NCBI GenBank assembly: GCA_947503265.1
Contig: CANNDC010000003.1
Location: forward strand, 124,001 to 188,000
Origin: an uncultured Alteromonadaceae bacterium
Lineage (GTDB): Bacteria; Pseudomonadota; Gammaproteobacteria; Enterobacterales; Alteromonadaceae
Direction: 5' to 3'
DNA: 64,000 nucleotides
Part shown: positions 27,465 to 37,086 of the stretch, in pieces
How positions within the stretch are numbered: the first letter of the stretch is position 1
How the letters are laid out: each line of letters begins with the position of its first letter
Made by a program: the position numbers and the translations under genes
The notes under the pieces: model-generated
What the model was told of the DNA's origin: nothing
Databases searched by the model: none
Seen by the model: the letters and a program-made list of their open reading frames with translations, nothing else

Positions 27465-28611
27465 TACGGAAACGCAATCTAGGGCAATTTCACAAGTGAT
27501 TGTCTGTCATGAGTGCAGCAACAAAGTGCACATTCCTCCTTTGCAACACCGCCAGAAAGCGGCATGCCCAAGATGTGGGTTTGTGCTTACCTCTCACAAT
27601 AACCAAGCTAACGAACGTATGTTGGCATTCAGTTTTACCGCATTAATATTTTTGGGGTTATCACTGTGTTTCAACTTTTTAGGTTTCAGTGCAAATGGTC
27701 AGGAACAAAATATAAACATCCTTGAAGGAATTCAGGTGTTAGTCGATCAAGATTATTTGTTTTTAGCTTTGATCCAACTGCTAGCGATTGTTGTGCTTCC
27801 AGGCGTTATGTTAGTGGGTATTATTTACGTTTTGTTGCCGTTACAGTTTGGTTTACGGCCCTATTACGGCCGCAGAGTACTGAGTATTGTTTACGCGCTT
27901 ATGCCTTGGAGTATGGCGGAAATATTTTTGGTAGGAGTGTTGGTTAGCCTCATTAAAATAAGCTCACTTGCGGATATCTCCATTGGTCCCTCTTTTTACG
28001 CCTATATTGGTTTCACTCTTTGCTTAACTGCAACCGTACTTCATATGGACAAACACAAATTGTACTCTTTGGTATCACGCCGTCCTGTTCATAGTCAGCA
28101 ACTTAATCCTTCAGAGAGTATTCAGCGCACATGGGCATTACTTTTCACCTCCATTATTTTGTATATTCCTGCGAATGTCTTGCCCATAATGAACACACGT
28201 TTTTTAGGCGTGGATGAACCCAGCACTATTCTTGGTGGTGTTATTGTGCTCTGGAAAATGGGTTCTTATCCCATAGCAGCGGTGATTTTTATCGCCAGTG
28301 TTGTTGTACCGGTTGGTAAACTTATCATATTGATTTGGCTAAACTATTCAGTTCAACAAGGGATAAAAATCAAACACGAGGAACGGATTTTTTGGTATCG
28401 TGTAACTGAGTTTATTGGGCGCTGGTCCATGGTAGACGTGTTCGTAGTGGCTGTATTGGTGAGCTTGATTCAATTGGGTAATACAATGAGCATTTATCCC
28501 GGCCCCGCCGCGATGGCTTTTTGTGGAGTGGTGATTTTAACAATGTTAGCGGCAATGACCTTTGATACTAGATTAATTTGGAATGATACGGCGGAAAACA
28601 ATGAGCAATAA
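27457..28611 (+). CDS. pqiA: Paraquat-inducible protein A family (PqiA/LetA)
   Basis: An inner membrane protein of 384 residues with two PqiA domains. Each has a short Cys region and four helices: VCHECSNKVHIPPL with CPRCGF at residues 15-43, then a second domain starting near residue 220 without the cysteines. It partners with the MCE protein PqiB in lipid transport between the membranes. The GTG at 27457, overlapping the upstream stop, is proposed; a TTG at 27439 is also in frame. The stop lies inside the start of pqiB. Confidence 0.9.
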   Translation: MASTETQSRAISQVIVCHECSNKVHIPPLQHRQKAACPRCGFVLTSHNNQANERMLAFSFTALIFLGLSLCFNFLGFSANGQEQNINILEGIQVLVDQDYLFLALIQLLAIVVLPGVMLVGIIYVLLPLQFGLRPYYGRRVLSIVYALMPWSMAEIFLVGVLVSLIKISSLADISIGPSFYAYIGFTLCLTATVLHMDKHKLYSLVSRRPVHSQQLNPSESIQRTWALLFTSIILYIPANVLPIMNTRFLGVDEPSTILGGVIVLWKMGSYPIAAVIFIASVVVPVGKLIILIWLNYSVQQGIKIKHEERIFWYRVTEFIGRWSMVDVFVVAVLVSLIQLGNTMSIYPGPAAMAFCGVVILTMLAAMTFDTRLIWNDTAENNEQ

Positions 28612-30289
28612 CTCACTAGCTGAAGACAATGAGGCGATCATCAAAGAATCTAAGCGGATTTCCAAAATTTGGTTAATCCCTTTGGTCGCGTTATCTATTG
28701 GTCTTTGGATGGTTTATTACCAGTGGGCAAACCAAGGCCCTTTGATCACCATTGAATTTGTATCGGCAACAGGAATTGAGCCAGATAAAACCAAGATCAA
28801 AACCCGTGATGTGGAAATAGGCGTGGTTAAACGAGTCGCCTTAAAAGCCGACTTAAGTGGCGTAATAGTATCTGCTCGGATTGAACCAAGCGCTGAGCAT
28901 TTGTTAACTTCCGACAGCAATTTTTGGTTAGTGACCCCCAGAGTATCGCTTAGTGGGGTATCAGGATTGAGTACCTTGTTATCCGGCCCCCACATCGCTA
29001 TGGAACCAACCGAAAATGGTGTAGCCGCTACCAATTTCGTCGCGTTGGAAAACCCACCAGTCACCGAGGCTGGAACACCTGGGCTACAAATTACCCTTAA
29101 TAGCGCCGCAGAGTTTGCTTTCAAAGAAGGTGACCCGATTATTTACAAGGGTTTGAAAGTAGGTGAATTTGAGGACATTTATTTTAATTTAGAAGAGAGA
29201 ATTGTCTATTACAACGCTTTTATAGAAGCGCCCTACCACAAGCTGATCACTGAAAATACTAAGTTCTGGAACGTTAGCGGAGTGCGCTTTGAACTCGCGG
29301 CAAATGGAATAGAAGTGCAAACAGGTAGTCTTGAAACTATGTTAACCAATGGCGTTACTTTTGGTATCCCTGAAGGCATACCCGCAGGACAACAAATTAC
29401 CAAACGCGCCTACTTTGATATTTACAGCGATTATGAAGAAGCATCCAATGAACGTTATAAACTGGGTGTCAATTTTGTTGTGTTAATCAAAGATACAGTT
29501 CGAGGCTTAACCGTTGGTGCTCCTGTTGAGTATCGCGGACTTGAAATTGGTCGCGTTCTAGAGATAAATATGCCAACGCCAGATTCTGGAAAAATACTTG
29601 ATGGCGGATTAGCGATTCCCATATTGATAACCATTCAGCCAAGTCGAGTGCAACAACCCGATAACCGCACAGGAGTTGAGTTCGTTAGAAGGCAAACCAT
29701 TCACTGGATTGACCAAGGCCTTAGGGCATCACTCAAAGTAGGTAATTTATTAACGGGTGGCTTGTATGTGGATCTCCAACACTATGACGATGTAGAACCC
29801 GCTACTGCTGAGACATTTCTTGGTTACGATGTTATTCCTACCACCAGCGGAGAATTTGCGCAAATCACCCAAAAAGTGACTAGCGTATTGGACACAATCA
29901 ATGAAATACCCTTCAAAAAGCTGTCTGGCAACGCAAATACGTTACTGGAAACCTTGAACAAGACTTCGACTAGCTTCCAACAAGCGGCTTCTCGATTGGA
30001 TGGACTACTGCTAGACATCCAAGATCAAAAAATGAGTGCCAATGTTAATGAAACTCTTTCCAACATAGACACTCTGCTTAAGGACTTCTCAGAAGGTTCA
30101 AATACCCATGATGAAATGGTCAATACCATGCAAGAGTTACAAACTACACTGAGCCAGCTTACTCCACTGCTACAATTGTTGAATCAAAAACCAAATAGTC
30201 TGATATTTGCAGATGGCACTCAGCCCGACATAGAGCCTAAAGCTGCGAATTCAAATAACTCAGAGGGAAATCAAGACAATGAAAAATAA
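28601..30289 (+). CDS. pqiB: MCE-domain intermembrane transport protein PqiB
   Basis: A 562-residue protein anchored by one N-terminal helix (about residues 21-40) with three MCE domains: from about residues 45, 158 and 285. Each has the xxGLxVGxVxxI type pattern (KGLKVGEFEDI, RGLEIGRVLEI). A C-terminal helical region (residues 440-530) would build the periplasmic tube. The length fits E. coli PqiB (546). The ATG at 28601 lies 11 bases inside the end of pqiA. The longer in-frame start at 28583 lacks support. Confidence 0.93.
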   Translation: MSNNSLAEDNEAIIKESKRISKIWLIPLVALSIGLWMVYYQWANQGPLITIEFVSATGIEPDKTKIKTRDVEIGVVKRVALKADLSGVIVSARIEPSAEHLLTSDSNFWLVTPRVSLSGVSGLSTLLSGPHIAMEPTENGVAATNFVALENPPVTEAGTPGLQITLNSAAEFAFKEGDPIIYKGLKVGEFEDIYFNLEERIVYYNAFIEAPYHKLITENTKFWNVSGVRFELAANGIEVQTGSLETMLTNGVTFGIPEGIPAGQQITKRAYFDIYSDYEEASNERYKLGVNFVVLIKDTVRGLTVGAPVEYRGLEIGRVLEINMPTPDSGKILDGGLAIPILITIQPSRVQQPDNRTGVEFVRRQTIHWIDQGLRASLKVGNLLTGGLYVDLQHYDDVEPATAETFLGYDVIPTTSGEFAQITQKVTSVLDTINEIPFKKLSGNANTLLETLNKTSTSFQQAASRLDGLLLDIQDQKMSANVNETLSNIDTLLKDFSEGSNTHDEMVNTMQELQTTLSQLTPLLQLLNQKPNSLIFADGTQPDIEPKAANSNNSEGNQDNEK

Positions 30290-30896
30290 GATGAAAATGA
30301 AAGGGTTGAGTACTTGTTTTTTTATTATGCTTGTTTCTGCTTGTTCTACCCAGCCTGCCGTCAAAGCCAATTATTACTTGTTAAATGAGGCGAGCGAACA
30401 TTCCGCTATGAGCACTGATTCAAACAGTAAGGACGGAACCCTCATTGTTTTGGAAAAAATAAAACTTTCAGGCTATCTAACCCAACCGAATATCGCGATG
30501 CAGCTAGCAGACCATCAGCTGTATTTTTCTAACAATCATATTTGGGCAGAGAAACTGGAATATGGGATAACTAAATCGCTTTTGCATGATCTCAATAAAA
30601 AATCTTTATCAACCCGCTTTATTTCGAAGGATTCTCCGGTAAAAAATCAATCCTCTGCTAGACTTATCTTAGAGGTGGAGCACTTTATTGCCACAAGCAA
30701 TTCAGACGTTATTTTGTCTGGACAATATTGGATTATTAGCAATAAAGACAACGATGGAATGAATATCAATATTAAGCAAGATTTTCACCTTTCTCAGACC
30801 CTCGAAAAAGACGGTTATCCCCATTCGGTTTCAAAGATGCGACAACTGATTACCGATTTAAGCACTGAAATAGTTGAATTGAGTGATAAAAACTAG
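30279..30896 (+). CDS. pqiC: PqiC family lipoprotein
   Basis: A 205-residue lipoprotein with the lipobox VSAC and a downstream ABC-type auxiliary domain (PqiC/YmbA): YYLLNEA near the start, LTQPNIAMQLADHQLYFSNN and HIWAEKLEYGI. It is the outer membrane partner of PqiB. The start overlaps the pqiB end by 11 bases, giving the usual pqiABC order. Confidence 0.9.
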   Translation: MKNKMKMKGLSTCFFIMLVSACSTQPAVKANYYLLNEASEHSAMSTDSNSKDGTLIVLEKIKLSGYLTQPNIAMQLADHQLYFSNNHIWAEKLEYGITKSLLHDLNKKSLSTRFISKDSPVKNQSSARLILEVEHFIATSNSDVILSGQYWIISNKDNDGMNINIKQDFHLSQTLEKDGYPHSVSKMRQLITDLSTEIVELSDKN

Positions 30897-30901
30897 GGCC
30901 T

Positions 30902-31999
30902 ATGTTTGAGCAACTAAATAGAATTAGCAAAAAATACCTTCACATTGGTGCTAATTCGGATAGGCCTCACCAGGTCAATCAACAAATATTTGTTTCCAAT
31001 TTGTTCGCTCTTATCGGTTATTCAATTACCTTTATATTGGCAATCAGTTCCTTCATAAGAGGAAATCAAATACTCGGGTTTTCTTTACTTTCGGCAAGCA
31101 TATTATTTTTTGTCGCTCACCATATCCATAACTTTCAGCAATTCGGCGATACCTTAAAAATATCAACACGCATTATTTGGGTATCATTGCTGGGTTTAAT
31201 GATCTATTTGATATACACAGGGGGGCATGAAAATACAGGGCCGCTTTGGATGTACATAGTTCCGCCAGTGGCGTTTTTCTTTGGTGGAATGCGCAAAGGA
31301 CTTGTCAACATCGGCATATTTATCATTATTGTGTCGATAATGCTGTTTTCTCCTTACGAAGAGCTGCTAGGAACTGCGTATCCTTATGAATTCCGCTCCC
31401 GCTTAATTTACTCTTTTTTAACAGTCACTTTGTTATTCGGTTTTTACGAATATTCAAGGCAAAAATCCTTTCAGTTTATTCGTGATCTTGGCCAAAAATA
31501 TGAACGTCAGGCCATGCAAGATCCCTTGACTAAGCTGCCGAATCGACGAGGTATGTGGGAGCATTTAGAATACGAACGTAATCGTTCTATGCGCAGCAAA
31601 GAAAACATGTCTTTGCTCATTTGTGATATTGATCTCTTTAAACAAATCAATGACGAGCATTTGCATGAAGGTGGAGACTATGTTTTACGTAAACTATCAA
31701 AATTTTTCGTGAAATCCCTACGAAAACAAGACAAAGTGGCTCGTTGGGGGGGAGAGGAATTCTTATTTTTATTACCTGAAACCTCTGAAAAAGATGCGTA
31801 CTTTTTAGCTGAAAAGATTCGCGAAAGTGTTAAACATACTCAGTTCAGTTTTAACGGTAAAGAAATTCTTATCACTCTAAGTTTTGGATTTGTAGAAGTC
31901 TCTGAGGAATGGAGTATCGACAAAGCGATTAACCGAGCAGACAAATATTTGTACGAAGCCAAAGAGAATGGCCGAGATCAAACCATGCCAACGATATAA
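30902..31999 (+). CDS. Membrane-bound diguanylate cyclase (GGDEF)
   Basis: A 365-residue protein with five or six membrane helices in residues 25-185 and a C-terminal GGDEF domain. The active-site motif is RWGGEEF, and an RxxD inhibitory site (RKQD) lies five residues before it, so it is likely an active, product-inhibited c-di-GMP synthase. The ATG lies 5 bases after the pqiC stop. The location suggests readthrough from pqiABC, but the functional unit is more likely with the next two genes. Confidence 0.92.
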   Translation: MFEQLNRISKKYLHIGANSDRPHQVNQQIFVSNLFALIGYSITFILAISSFIRGNQILGFSLLSASILFFVAHHIHNFQQFGDTLKISTRIIWVSLLGLMIYLIYTGGHENTGPLWMYIVPPVAFFFGGMRKGLVNIGIFIIIVSIMLFSPYEELLGTAYPYEFRSRLIYSFLTVTLLFGFYEYSRQKSFQFIRDLGQKYERQAMQDPLTKLPNRRGMWEHLEYERNRSMRSKENMSLLICDIDLFKQINDEHLHEGGDYVLRKLSKFFVKSLRKQDKVARWGGEEFLFLLPETSEKDAYFLAEKIRESVKHTQFSFNGKEILITLSFGFVEVSEEWSIDKAINRADKYLYEAKENGRDQTMPTI

Positions 32000-32028
32000 A
32001 AGTGAATAAATAAGAAAAAGAATATTAA

Positions 32029-33171
32029 ATGATGACACATAGACAATGGTGGATGGTTTCCACCGTAATTTCGGTTCTCTTAGCGGCTTACCTTATTCAT
32101 TTATGGGTACAGATGAACGATTATGATGTTCAGCATTCCCAAATCGTCAATGAATCTGATGCTCAGGCTTTTATCAAAGAAAATTGGATAGACAAACAAT
32201 CTGCCAATAATAAGATTGCGGCACCTGTTTCCTATATTAAAACGGGCGTATTCATTCAATCCCTAAAGTTTGACACATCAAGCGACGTGAATCTGACAGG
32301 TTATATTTGGCAGCATTATCAAAAAGGAATTCATGATCATATTATTCCTAAGGAAGGTGAAGTTGGATTCGTCTTGCCTGAAGCAGTCAATTCAAGTGTG
32401 ACAACCACACAGGCATACCGGATAGTAAGTGAAGAACAAATATCCATAGGTTGGTATTTTGAAGCAAGGGTGCGTCAATTCTTCGAATACAATAAATATC
32501 CTTTTGATCATAAGACAGTATGGTTGAGATTATGGGCAGAGCACTTCTCCGACAATATTGTTTTAGTGCCTGACTTTGGCGGCTATGATGCGACAGGAAT
32601 CAATGATGTATTTGGAATAGCTGAAGATATCGTTCTGGGTACCTGGCAAAGAGAAGACACTTATTTTGATTATCAACTTTCAAGCTACGATACTAATTTC
32701 GGACTCGTCGGAAATGCGAAACACCAAAGAATTCCTGAATTAAGATACAACATTGTGATGAAACGCAAATTCGGAAACGCGTTTATCATATACCTACTCC
32801 CGCTTTTCCTAGTTGCTACCCTGTTATTTGCTGCCATGTTAACTGTCAGTGGTAAACACGAAATCTCGGACCGTTTGGGCTTTAGTACCTCGGCATTTAT
32901 TGGCGCGACATCTGCGTTGTTTTTTGTGGTGCTATTGGCTCATATTCAGTTGCGTGAACAGTTTGCCGGCTCAAGTATCGTTTATATTGAGTATTTTTAC
33001 ATTCTCATGTATCTGCTGTTGGTGTTAACCACGGCAAACACCTATTTGTTTTCCATCAAAAGCACATTGGCGAGGCGATTTGTTTTGTACGAAGATAACC
33101 TTTTGCCTAAATTATTGTTCTGGCCTGTGCTAATTTTAGGCCTAATTGTTATCACACTATACAAACAGTAA
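32029..33171 (+). CDS. Putative pentameric ligand-gated ion channel-like protein
   Basis: The 380 residues form one N-terminal helix (about 8-28), an extracytoplasmic beta-rich domain (30-245) and four C-terminal helices. Features fit the Cys-loop receptor superfamily: YPFDHKTVWLRL at the loop position, where eukaryotic channels have F/YPFDxQ; a basic pre-M1 segment (KRKFG); a proline in M1 (LLPLFLV); DRLGFSTSAFIGATSAL as an M2-like helix; then M3 and a last helix at the C-terminus. Bacterial relatives such as GLIC exist, but this has an extra N-terminal anchor. It lies between two c-di-GMP genes. The assignment is from motif and topology only. Confidence 0.6.
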   Translation: MMTHRQWWMVSTVISVLLAAYLIHLWVQMNDYDVQHSQIVNESDAQAFIKENWIDKQSANNKIAAPVSYIKTGVFIQSLKFDTSSDVNLTGYIWQHYQKGIHDHIIPKEGEVGFVLPEAVNSSVTTTQAYRIVSEEQISIGWYFEARVRQFFEYNKYPFDHKTVWLRLWAEHFSDNIVLVPDFGGYDATGINDVFGIAEDIVLGTWQREDTYFDYQLSSYDTNFGLVGNAKHQRIPELRYNIVMKRKFGNAFIIYLLPLFLVATLLFAAMLTVSGKHEISDRLGFSTSAFIGATSALFFVVLLAHIQLREQFAGSSIVYIEYFYILMYLLLVLTTANTYLFSIKSTLARRFVLYEDNLLPKLLFWPVLILGLIVITLYKQ

Positions 33172-33293
33172 AGCCTCACCGTTTGCAGTGGAGTATAGGC
33201 AAATGGAAATGCTGATAGGGAGATGCAAATGCAAAATGATTACGGTATAACAAGGTTAGATTCTCGAATTTCAGCGAATTGGGCTGGTAAAAC

Positions 33294-35228
33294 ATGCTAA
33301 AACGACTACTGGGAAGGATAGACGTTGGCGATGAGTCAGAGAAACTTAAGTTTGCCCAATTTAAAGAGCTGATCACAAAGGTTCCCCTGCTCTACTGTAT
33401 CTTGGTAGTGAATACAATCGCTCTGTCGTATACGCATTATGAAGTTGCACCTAAGTACTTAACAATTTATGCAACCGTTTTGATATGTTGCGTTTGTGTC
33501 TATCGCGCAGTAAGTTGGTATGGATACAGAAACAAAACCTTTACCCTCACTAAAGTTAAACGTCAAATCAGATCAACCGTCATATTTTCTATTGTAGTCG
33601 GAGTCATCTTCCTAATTTGGAGTTTCAATTTGTATGGCTATGGTGACATGAGTCTCAGAATTCATGTTGCATACTATATGTCGATTACCGTACTTGGAAT
33701 CGTTGTTTGCTTAATTCATCTTCCTGCTGCAGTTTGGTCTACTACCTTGACCGTGGGCCTGCCATTTGTGATATTTTTTATTGCAACTGGCAAAGCCATA
33801 TTCGTTGCGATTGCAATCAATTTTGCCATAGTGGCAGGCGTATTAGTGTTGATTGCTTTGAGCTACTACAGAGCCTTTTCTCGCGTTATCGCATCAGAGC
33901 AAGATTTGCAGCTACAGCACGAAAAGACGCAAAAACTGAACATCCAAAATGAGATTTTAGCAAATCAAGACGGCCTGACTAAACTCGCTAATAGACGCAG
34001 CTTCGCTAATTATTTGAATGAGAAATTAAATGAAAAGAGCGAACACCATAGCTTTATCGTTGGCTTGGTTGACCTAGACGGTTTTAAACCCGTCAATGAC
34101 ATACATGGCCATGCGGCAGGTGACCGAGTGTTAAAAGAAGTAGGCCAACGTTTGACACGAGTATTACACGGCGATTGCATACTCGCTCGAATAGGCGGTG
34201 ATGAATTTGGTTTAGTCATTGATCACAGCGCCAGTCACAGTGAAATAAAGGCTTTTGGTGGAAAAATCACTCGAGCCCTACAAGCGCCATTCGTTATGCG
34301 CACCGGACTAGTACAAATTTCGGGCTCTTGCGGATTCGCCGTATACCCAGATGCTGGTAACACAGTTGAAAATTTAATGGAACGAGCTGATTTTGCACTG
34401 TATCAAGCAAAAACAGAGTCGCGAGGTAGCTCTATTATCTTTTCTACGGAACACGAACAGTTAATCAGAAAGAAATCTCAAATTGAGTTAGCACTGAATC
34501 AAAGTGTCAAGAAAGAAGAACTCACCCTTCATTATCAACCAATAGTAAACGGCAAAACAGAGCAGATAGTTGGACTGGAAGCCCTTGCTCGATGGCACAA
34601 CCCAGAGCTAGGCGAAGTTTCACCCAACGACTTTATTGCCGTTGCAGAAAAAACAGGCGTGGTGAATGAAATCACCTTGTATCTGTTTGATAAGGCAGTT
34701 AATGATTTGAAAGATTGGCCAGCGCATATTTACCTATCTTTTAACCTATCAGCACACGACGTGCTCAACAATAAGACCTTGGAAAACTTAAAGCGAATTT
34801 TAGACGGGCACGGCGTATCAAGCAGCCGTGTCCAATTCGAAATAACCGAAACAACTATGATGAGTGATTTGGACCGCTGCTCTGAAACAACTCAAGTGCT
34901 GCGCGAGTTAGGATTTGGTATTGCTTTGGATGATTTTGGTTCCGGCTATTCGAGTTTAGGATATATCCACAAATTGGCGTTTAATAACTTAAAAATAGAC
35001 CGGAGTTTTGTTGAAAACCTACGACACAATCAACGCAGCCAAGGTGTGATCAAAACCATATTAGCGCTCTGCTCAAGTTTTAGAGTCACCAGCACAGTTG
35101 AAGGCGTTGAAACCGAAGAACAAAAGAATTTGCTGCTCGAACTTGGCTGCAAGCATATGCAAGGCTATTATTTTTATCGTCCCGCACCAATAGAGCAATT
35201 TGAGCTTCATGAAGGTAGTTCTGAGTAG
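33294..35228 (+). CDS. Membrane GGDEF-EAL protein (c-di-GMP turnover)
   Basis: A 644-residue protein with an N-terminal block of about six membrane helices (residues 28-205), a short coiled linker, a GGDEF domain with intact RIGGDEF, and an EAL domain. The EAL domain keeps GLEALARWHNP, the DDFGSGYSSL loop, KIDRSFV and VEGVETEEQ, so phosphodiesterase activity is plausible. The cyclase half has no clear RxxD site. Its neighbours are the channel-like protein and a second cyclase, which suggests a linked sensory unit. A terminator follows. Confidence 0.93.
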   Translation: MLKRLLGRIDVGDESEKLKFAQFKELITKVPLLYCILVVNTIALSYTHYEVAPKYLTIYATVLICCVCVYRAVSWYGYRNKTFTLTKVKRQIRSTVIFSIVVGVIFLIWSFNLYGYGDMSLRIHVAYYMSITVLGIVVCLIHLPAAVWSTTLTVGLPFVIFFIATGKAIFVAIAINFAIVAGVLVLIALSYYRAFSRVIASEQDLQLQHEKTQKLNIQNEILANQDGLTKLANRRSFANYLNEKLNEKSEHHSFIVGLVDLDGFKPVNDIHGHAAGDRVLKEVGQRLTRVLHGDCILARIGGDEFGLVIDHSASHSEIKAFGGKITRALQAPFVMRTGLVQISGSCGFAVYPDAGNTVENLMERADFALYQAKTESRGSSIIFSTEHEQLIRKKSQIELALNQSVKKEELTLHYQPIVNGKTEQIVGLEALARWHNPELGEVSPNDFIAVAEKTGVVNEITLYLFDKAVNDLKDWPAHIYLSFNLSAHDVLNNKTLENLKRILDGHGVSSSRVQFEITETTMMSDLDRCSETTQVLRELGFGIALDDFGSGYSSLGYIHKLAFNNLKIDRSFVENLRHNQRSQGVIKTILALCSSFRVTSTVEGVETEEQKNLLLELGCKHMQGYYFYRPAPIEQFELHEGSSE

Positions 35229-35254
35229 ATTTTGAAAATAACTGAAACTAAACT

Positions 35255-35289
35255 GCGCTAATCATGTTGCCACAATTAGCGCGTTTTTA
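35255..35289 (+). terminator. Rho-independent terminator after the GGDEF-EAL gene
   Basis: GCGCTAAT (35255-35262) and ATTAGCGC (35275-35282) form a perfect 8-bp stem, followed by GTTTTTAATT. Confidence 0.85.
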
Positions 35290-35533
35290 ATTAGCTGACA
35301 TAGCTGAGAATCTAGAACCCCCCTGTCTTCTGGTGTGTCACACAGTATCAGAGCCATATTGCATTCCCAAACAGTACCGCCATCTGCTCTGCACAGGTCC
35401 CATTGATCGGCACAAACATCCCTTTCTCTAACTCCGAAATTAATCGAACTGGATACGGTAGAGTGGCTTTAATACAGGCAAACATCAGAAAATCATCATG
35501 CTTTCTGCAAGGATGACTATAGTCTTTCCAATA
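35264..35533 (-). pseudogene. Possible degraded coding fragment
   Basis: In the 373-bp gap before the acyltransferase, the minus strand has two adjoining open stretches in different frames. One runs from 35533 to a TGA at 35348 (containing LPYPVRLISELEKG). The other continues with CADQWDLCRADGG and WECNMALILC. One frameshift would join them. There is no start codon and the family is not recognised. It could be chance. Confidence 0.22.
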
Positions 35534-35601
35534 CTATCTATATGAGTTCGAAACGGGCCTAAGCCCCATATTCATGACAATTTTATTAAGGAAGCTAGAT
35601 T

Positions 35602-36678
35602 GTGGAATTGACAAGTAGCAACGAAAACAAAACATCTTTTTCAGCCCCTCTTCATGCGTTTCGTGGTTTTGCAATTTTATTCATTGTTGCAGTACACAGC
35701 TGGGCAGTACCTATTTTTATTAACAGCAACAGTAAAACAGACACAGGTATTAAATGGGTAAATACGCTTAACGAGGTGTTATTTCATGATAGTACTTTGT
35801 TTTTCACATTGATTTCAGGTGTGCTGTTCTCTGTTGTTTTACAAAGCCGAGGCTGGATAGATTTTTACAAGAGCAAGTTGCTCAACGTTATATCACCCTA
35901 TTTAGTCATTACGTTAGCCTACAGTGCGTTTGTCTGGGACTTTGATTCAATCACATTCTCTCAGTTGACTCTGACCGAGTACGTTAAGTTAGCAATAGAA
36001 AATGCTCTATTAGGCAAAGGGCTATTTCATTTGTGGTATTTACCCATTTTGGCATTGTTATTTTTGTTTACTCCAGTGCTCATATTTATCAAAAATCGAA
36101 GCAATCTAAGCTGGCTTTTTTGGTTAATTGTGATTGCGCCATTATTCTTTTCACGAGCTTGGCCTGACTTTAGTTGGATGACTGTAGTTTATTTTATGGG
36201 TGCTTATAGTCTTGGAATTTATGTCGGCGCCAACTACCAAAAAACCAACATCTTTATCAATAGGTATTTTGGTTGCTTTGTAGTTTTGACTTTTTTTACA
36301 AGCATTGCACTGATTGTGTTATTCAATCTTGAAGACTTTTCTCTAGGATGGATATCTCCAAAAGAATCGATATTTTATGTACAGAAACTGTGCATCGCTG
36401 CGCTAGTTTTAGTCTTGTTTGAACGTTCCATTTCAGTAGTGCCGCGATGGTTAAACTTATTAGCCGACTATGCCTTTCCTATTTATTTCATTCACGGCGT
36501 ATTTTTGTATTTATCAATTTTTATATTGCGATCAATCGGTGGAACTGACTTCAATGCTATGCAAATAATGCTTGCTGGATTGCTGAACCTAGTGATAATT
36601 CTAATTCTTAGTACACTTATTATTGCTGACTTCAAACGCTTATTAGGTAAAAGATCTAGAATGTTAATTGGAGCTTAG
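35602..36678 (+). CDS. Acyltransferase family 3 membrane protein
   Basis: A 358-residue protein with about ten membrane helices, of the acyltransferase-3 family that O-acylates sugars or other cell-surface molecules. The N-terminal block HAFRGFAILFIVAVHSWAV carries the family's Arg and His (R-x-x-x-I-x-x-V-x-x-H). HLWYLPILALLFLFTPVL matches the second conserved block, and FPIYFIHGVFLYL the last. The start is GTG at 35602 with AAGGAAG upstream. It stands next to the tRNA-Ser island border and has no obvious partner gene. Confidence 0.88.
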   Translation: MELTSSNENKTSFSAPLHAFRGFAILFIVAVHSWAVPIFINSNSKTDTGIKWVNTLNEVLFHDSTLFFTLISGVLFSVVLQSRGWIDFYKSKLLNVISPYLVITLAYSAFVWDFDSITFSQLTLTEYVKLAIENALLGKGLFHLWYLPILALLFLFTPVLIFIKNRSNLSWLFWLIVIAPLFFSRAWPDFSWMTVVYFMGAYSLGIYVGANYQKTNIFINRYFGCFVVLTFFTSIALIVLFNLEDFSLGWISPKESIFYVQKLCIAALVLVLFERSISVVPRWLNLLADYAFPIYFIHGVFLYLSIFILRSIGGTDFNAMQIMLAGLLNLVIILILSTLIIADFKRLLGKRSRMLIGA

Positions 36679-36691
36679 TTCTTTTCAGGTA

Positions 36692-36733
36692 ATAAAAAAC
36701 CCGCTAAAGCAATGAATTACAAGCTTTGCGGGT
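36692..36733 (-). terminator. Terminator oriented leftward, possibly the former tRNA-Ser terminator
   Basis: On the minus strand, ACCCGC-AAAGC pairs with GCTTT-A-GCGGGT and is followed by TTTTTTATT, a strong intrinsic terminator. There is no minus-strand gene directly upstream of it today except island DNA. It may also end the acyltransferase transcript from the other side, though its T-run on that strand is weak. Confidence 0.75.
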
Positions 36734-36761
36734 CTTTATTGGTCCTTGCTGGACCTATATT

Positions 36762-36773
36762 TGGCGGAGAGAG
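36762..36773 (-). mobile_element. Partial duplicate of the tRNA-Ser 3' end (candidate att site)
   Basis: TGGCGGAGAGAG is identical to the first 12 bases of the tRNA-Ser gene end at 41558-41569 and has the same orientation. The preceding bases (ATATTTGG against ATATCTGG) also agree. The remaining tRNA sequence is not present. The layout is that expected after integration into a tRNA 3' end. Confidence 0.55.
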
Positions 36774-36835
36774 GCATTCTCCTTCACAAAATTGAAGCCC
36801 ACAGAACTGATGGTGTTGAGTTCGTAAGTTAATAA

Positions 36836-36845
36836 TGTGACAGAG
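36836..36845. repeat. TGTGACAGAG site, left arm
   Basis: This 10-mer occurs here, 63 bases inside the left border, and twice at the right end of the island (41473 and 41486), all in the same direction. It is a candidate integrase arm-type binding site. Confidence 0.5.
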
Positions 36846-37086
36846 TAAAGTGTTATGATTTCTTAGTGCTTAGGCGGCTATTTTCGATATCAAAAAAATT
36901 AAATTTATCAACATAATTTATCTTTTATTTTTAAATTGAACAATTTTCCCTCAATTCAACTACCCTACTTTTATAGCATTCCCCCGTCTTTGTCCTCGTA
37001 GAAATATACCGAAGAGTCGGAAACTACAGTTATAAAGGTCATACGAAATACAATATCAACTCAAAACGCTATTAAAACGAACACTC

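Larger units (their letters stand above)
36679..36836. other. Left border region of the tRNA-Ser island
   Basis: No gene is seen. The stretch holds the minus-strand terminator (36692-36733), the duplicated tRNA-Ser end (36762-36773) and nothing else recognised before the TGTGACAGAG site at 36836. Confidence 0.5.

Noticed and set aside
36762..36860. A second complete tRNA-Ser gene
   Set aside because: Only the first 12 bases of the tRNA end match; the anticodon and D-arm parts are absent.
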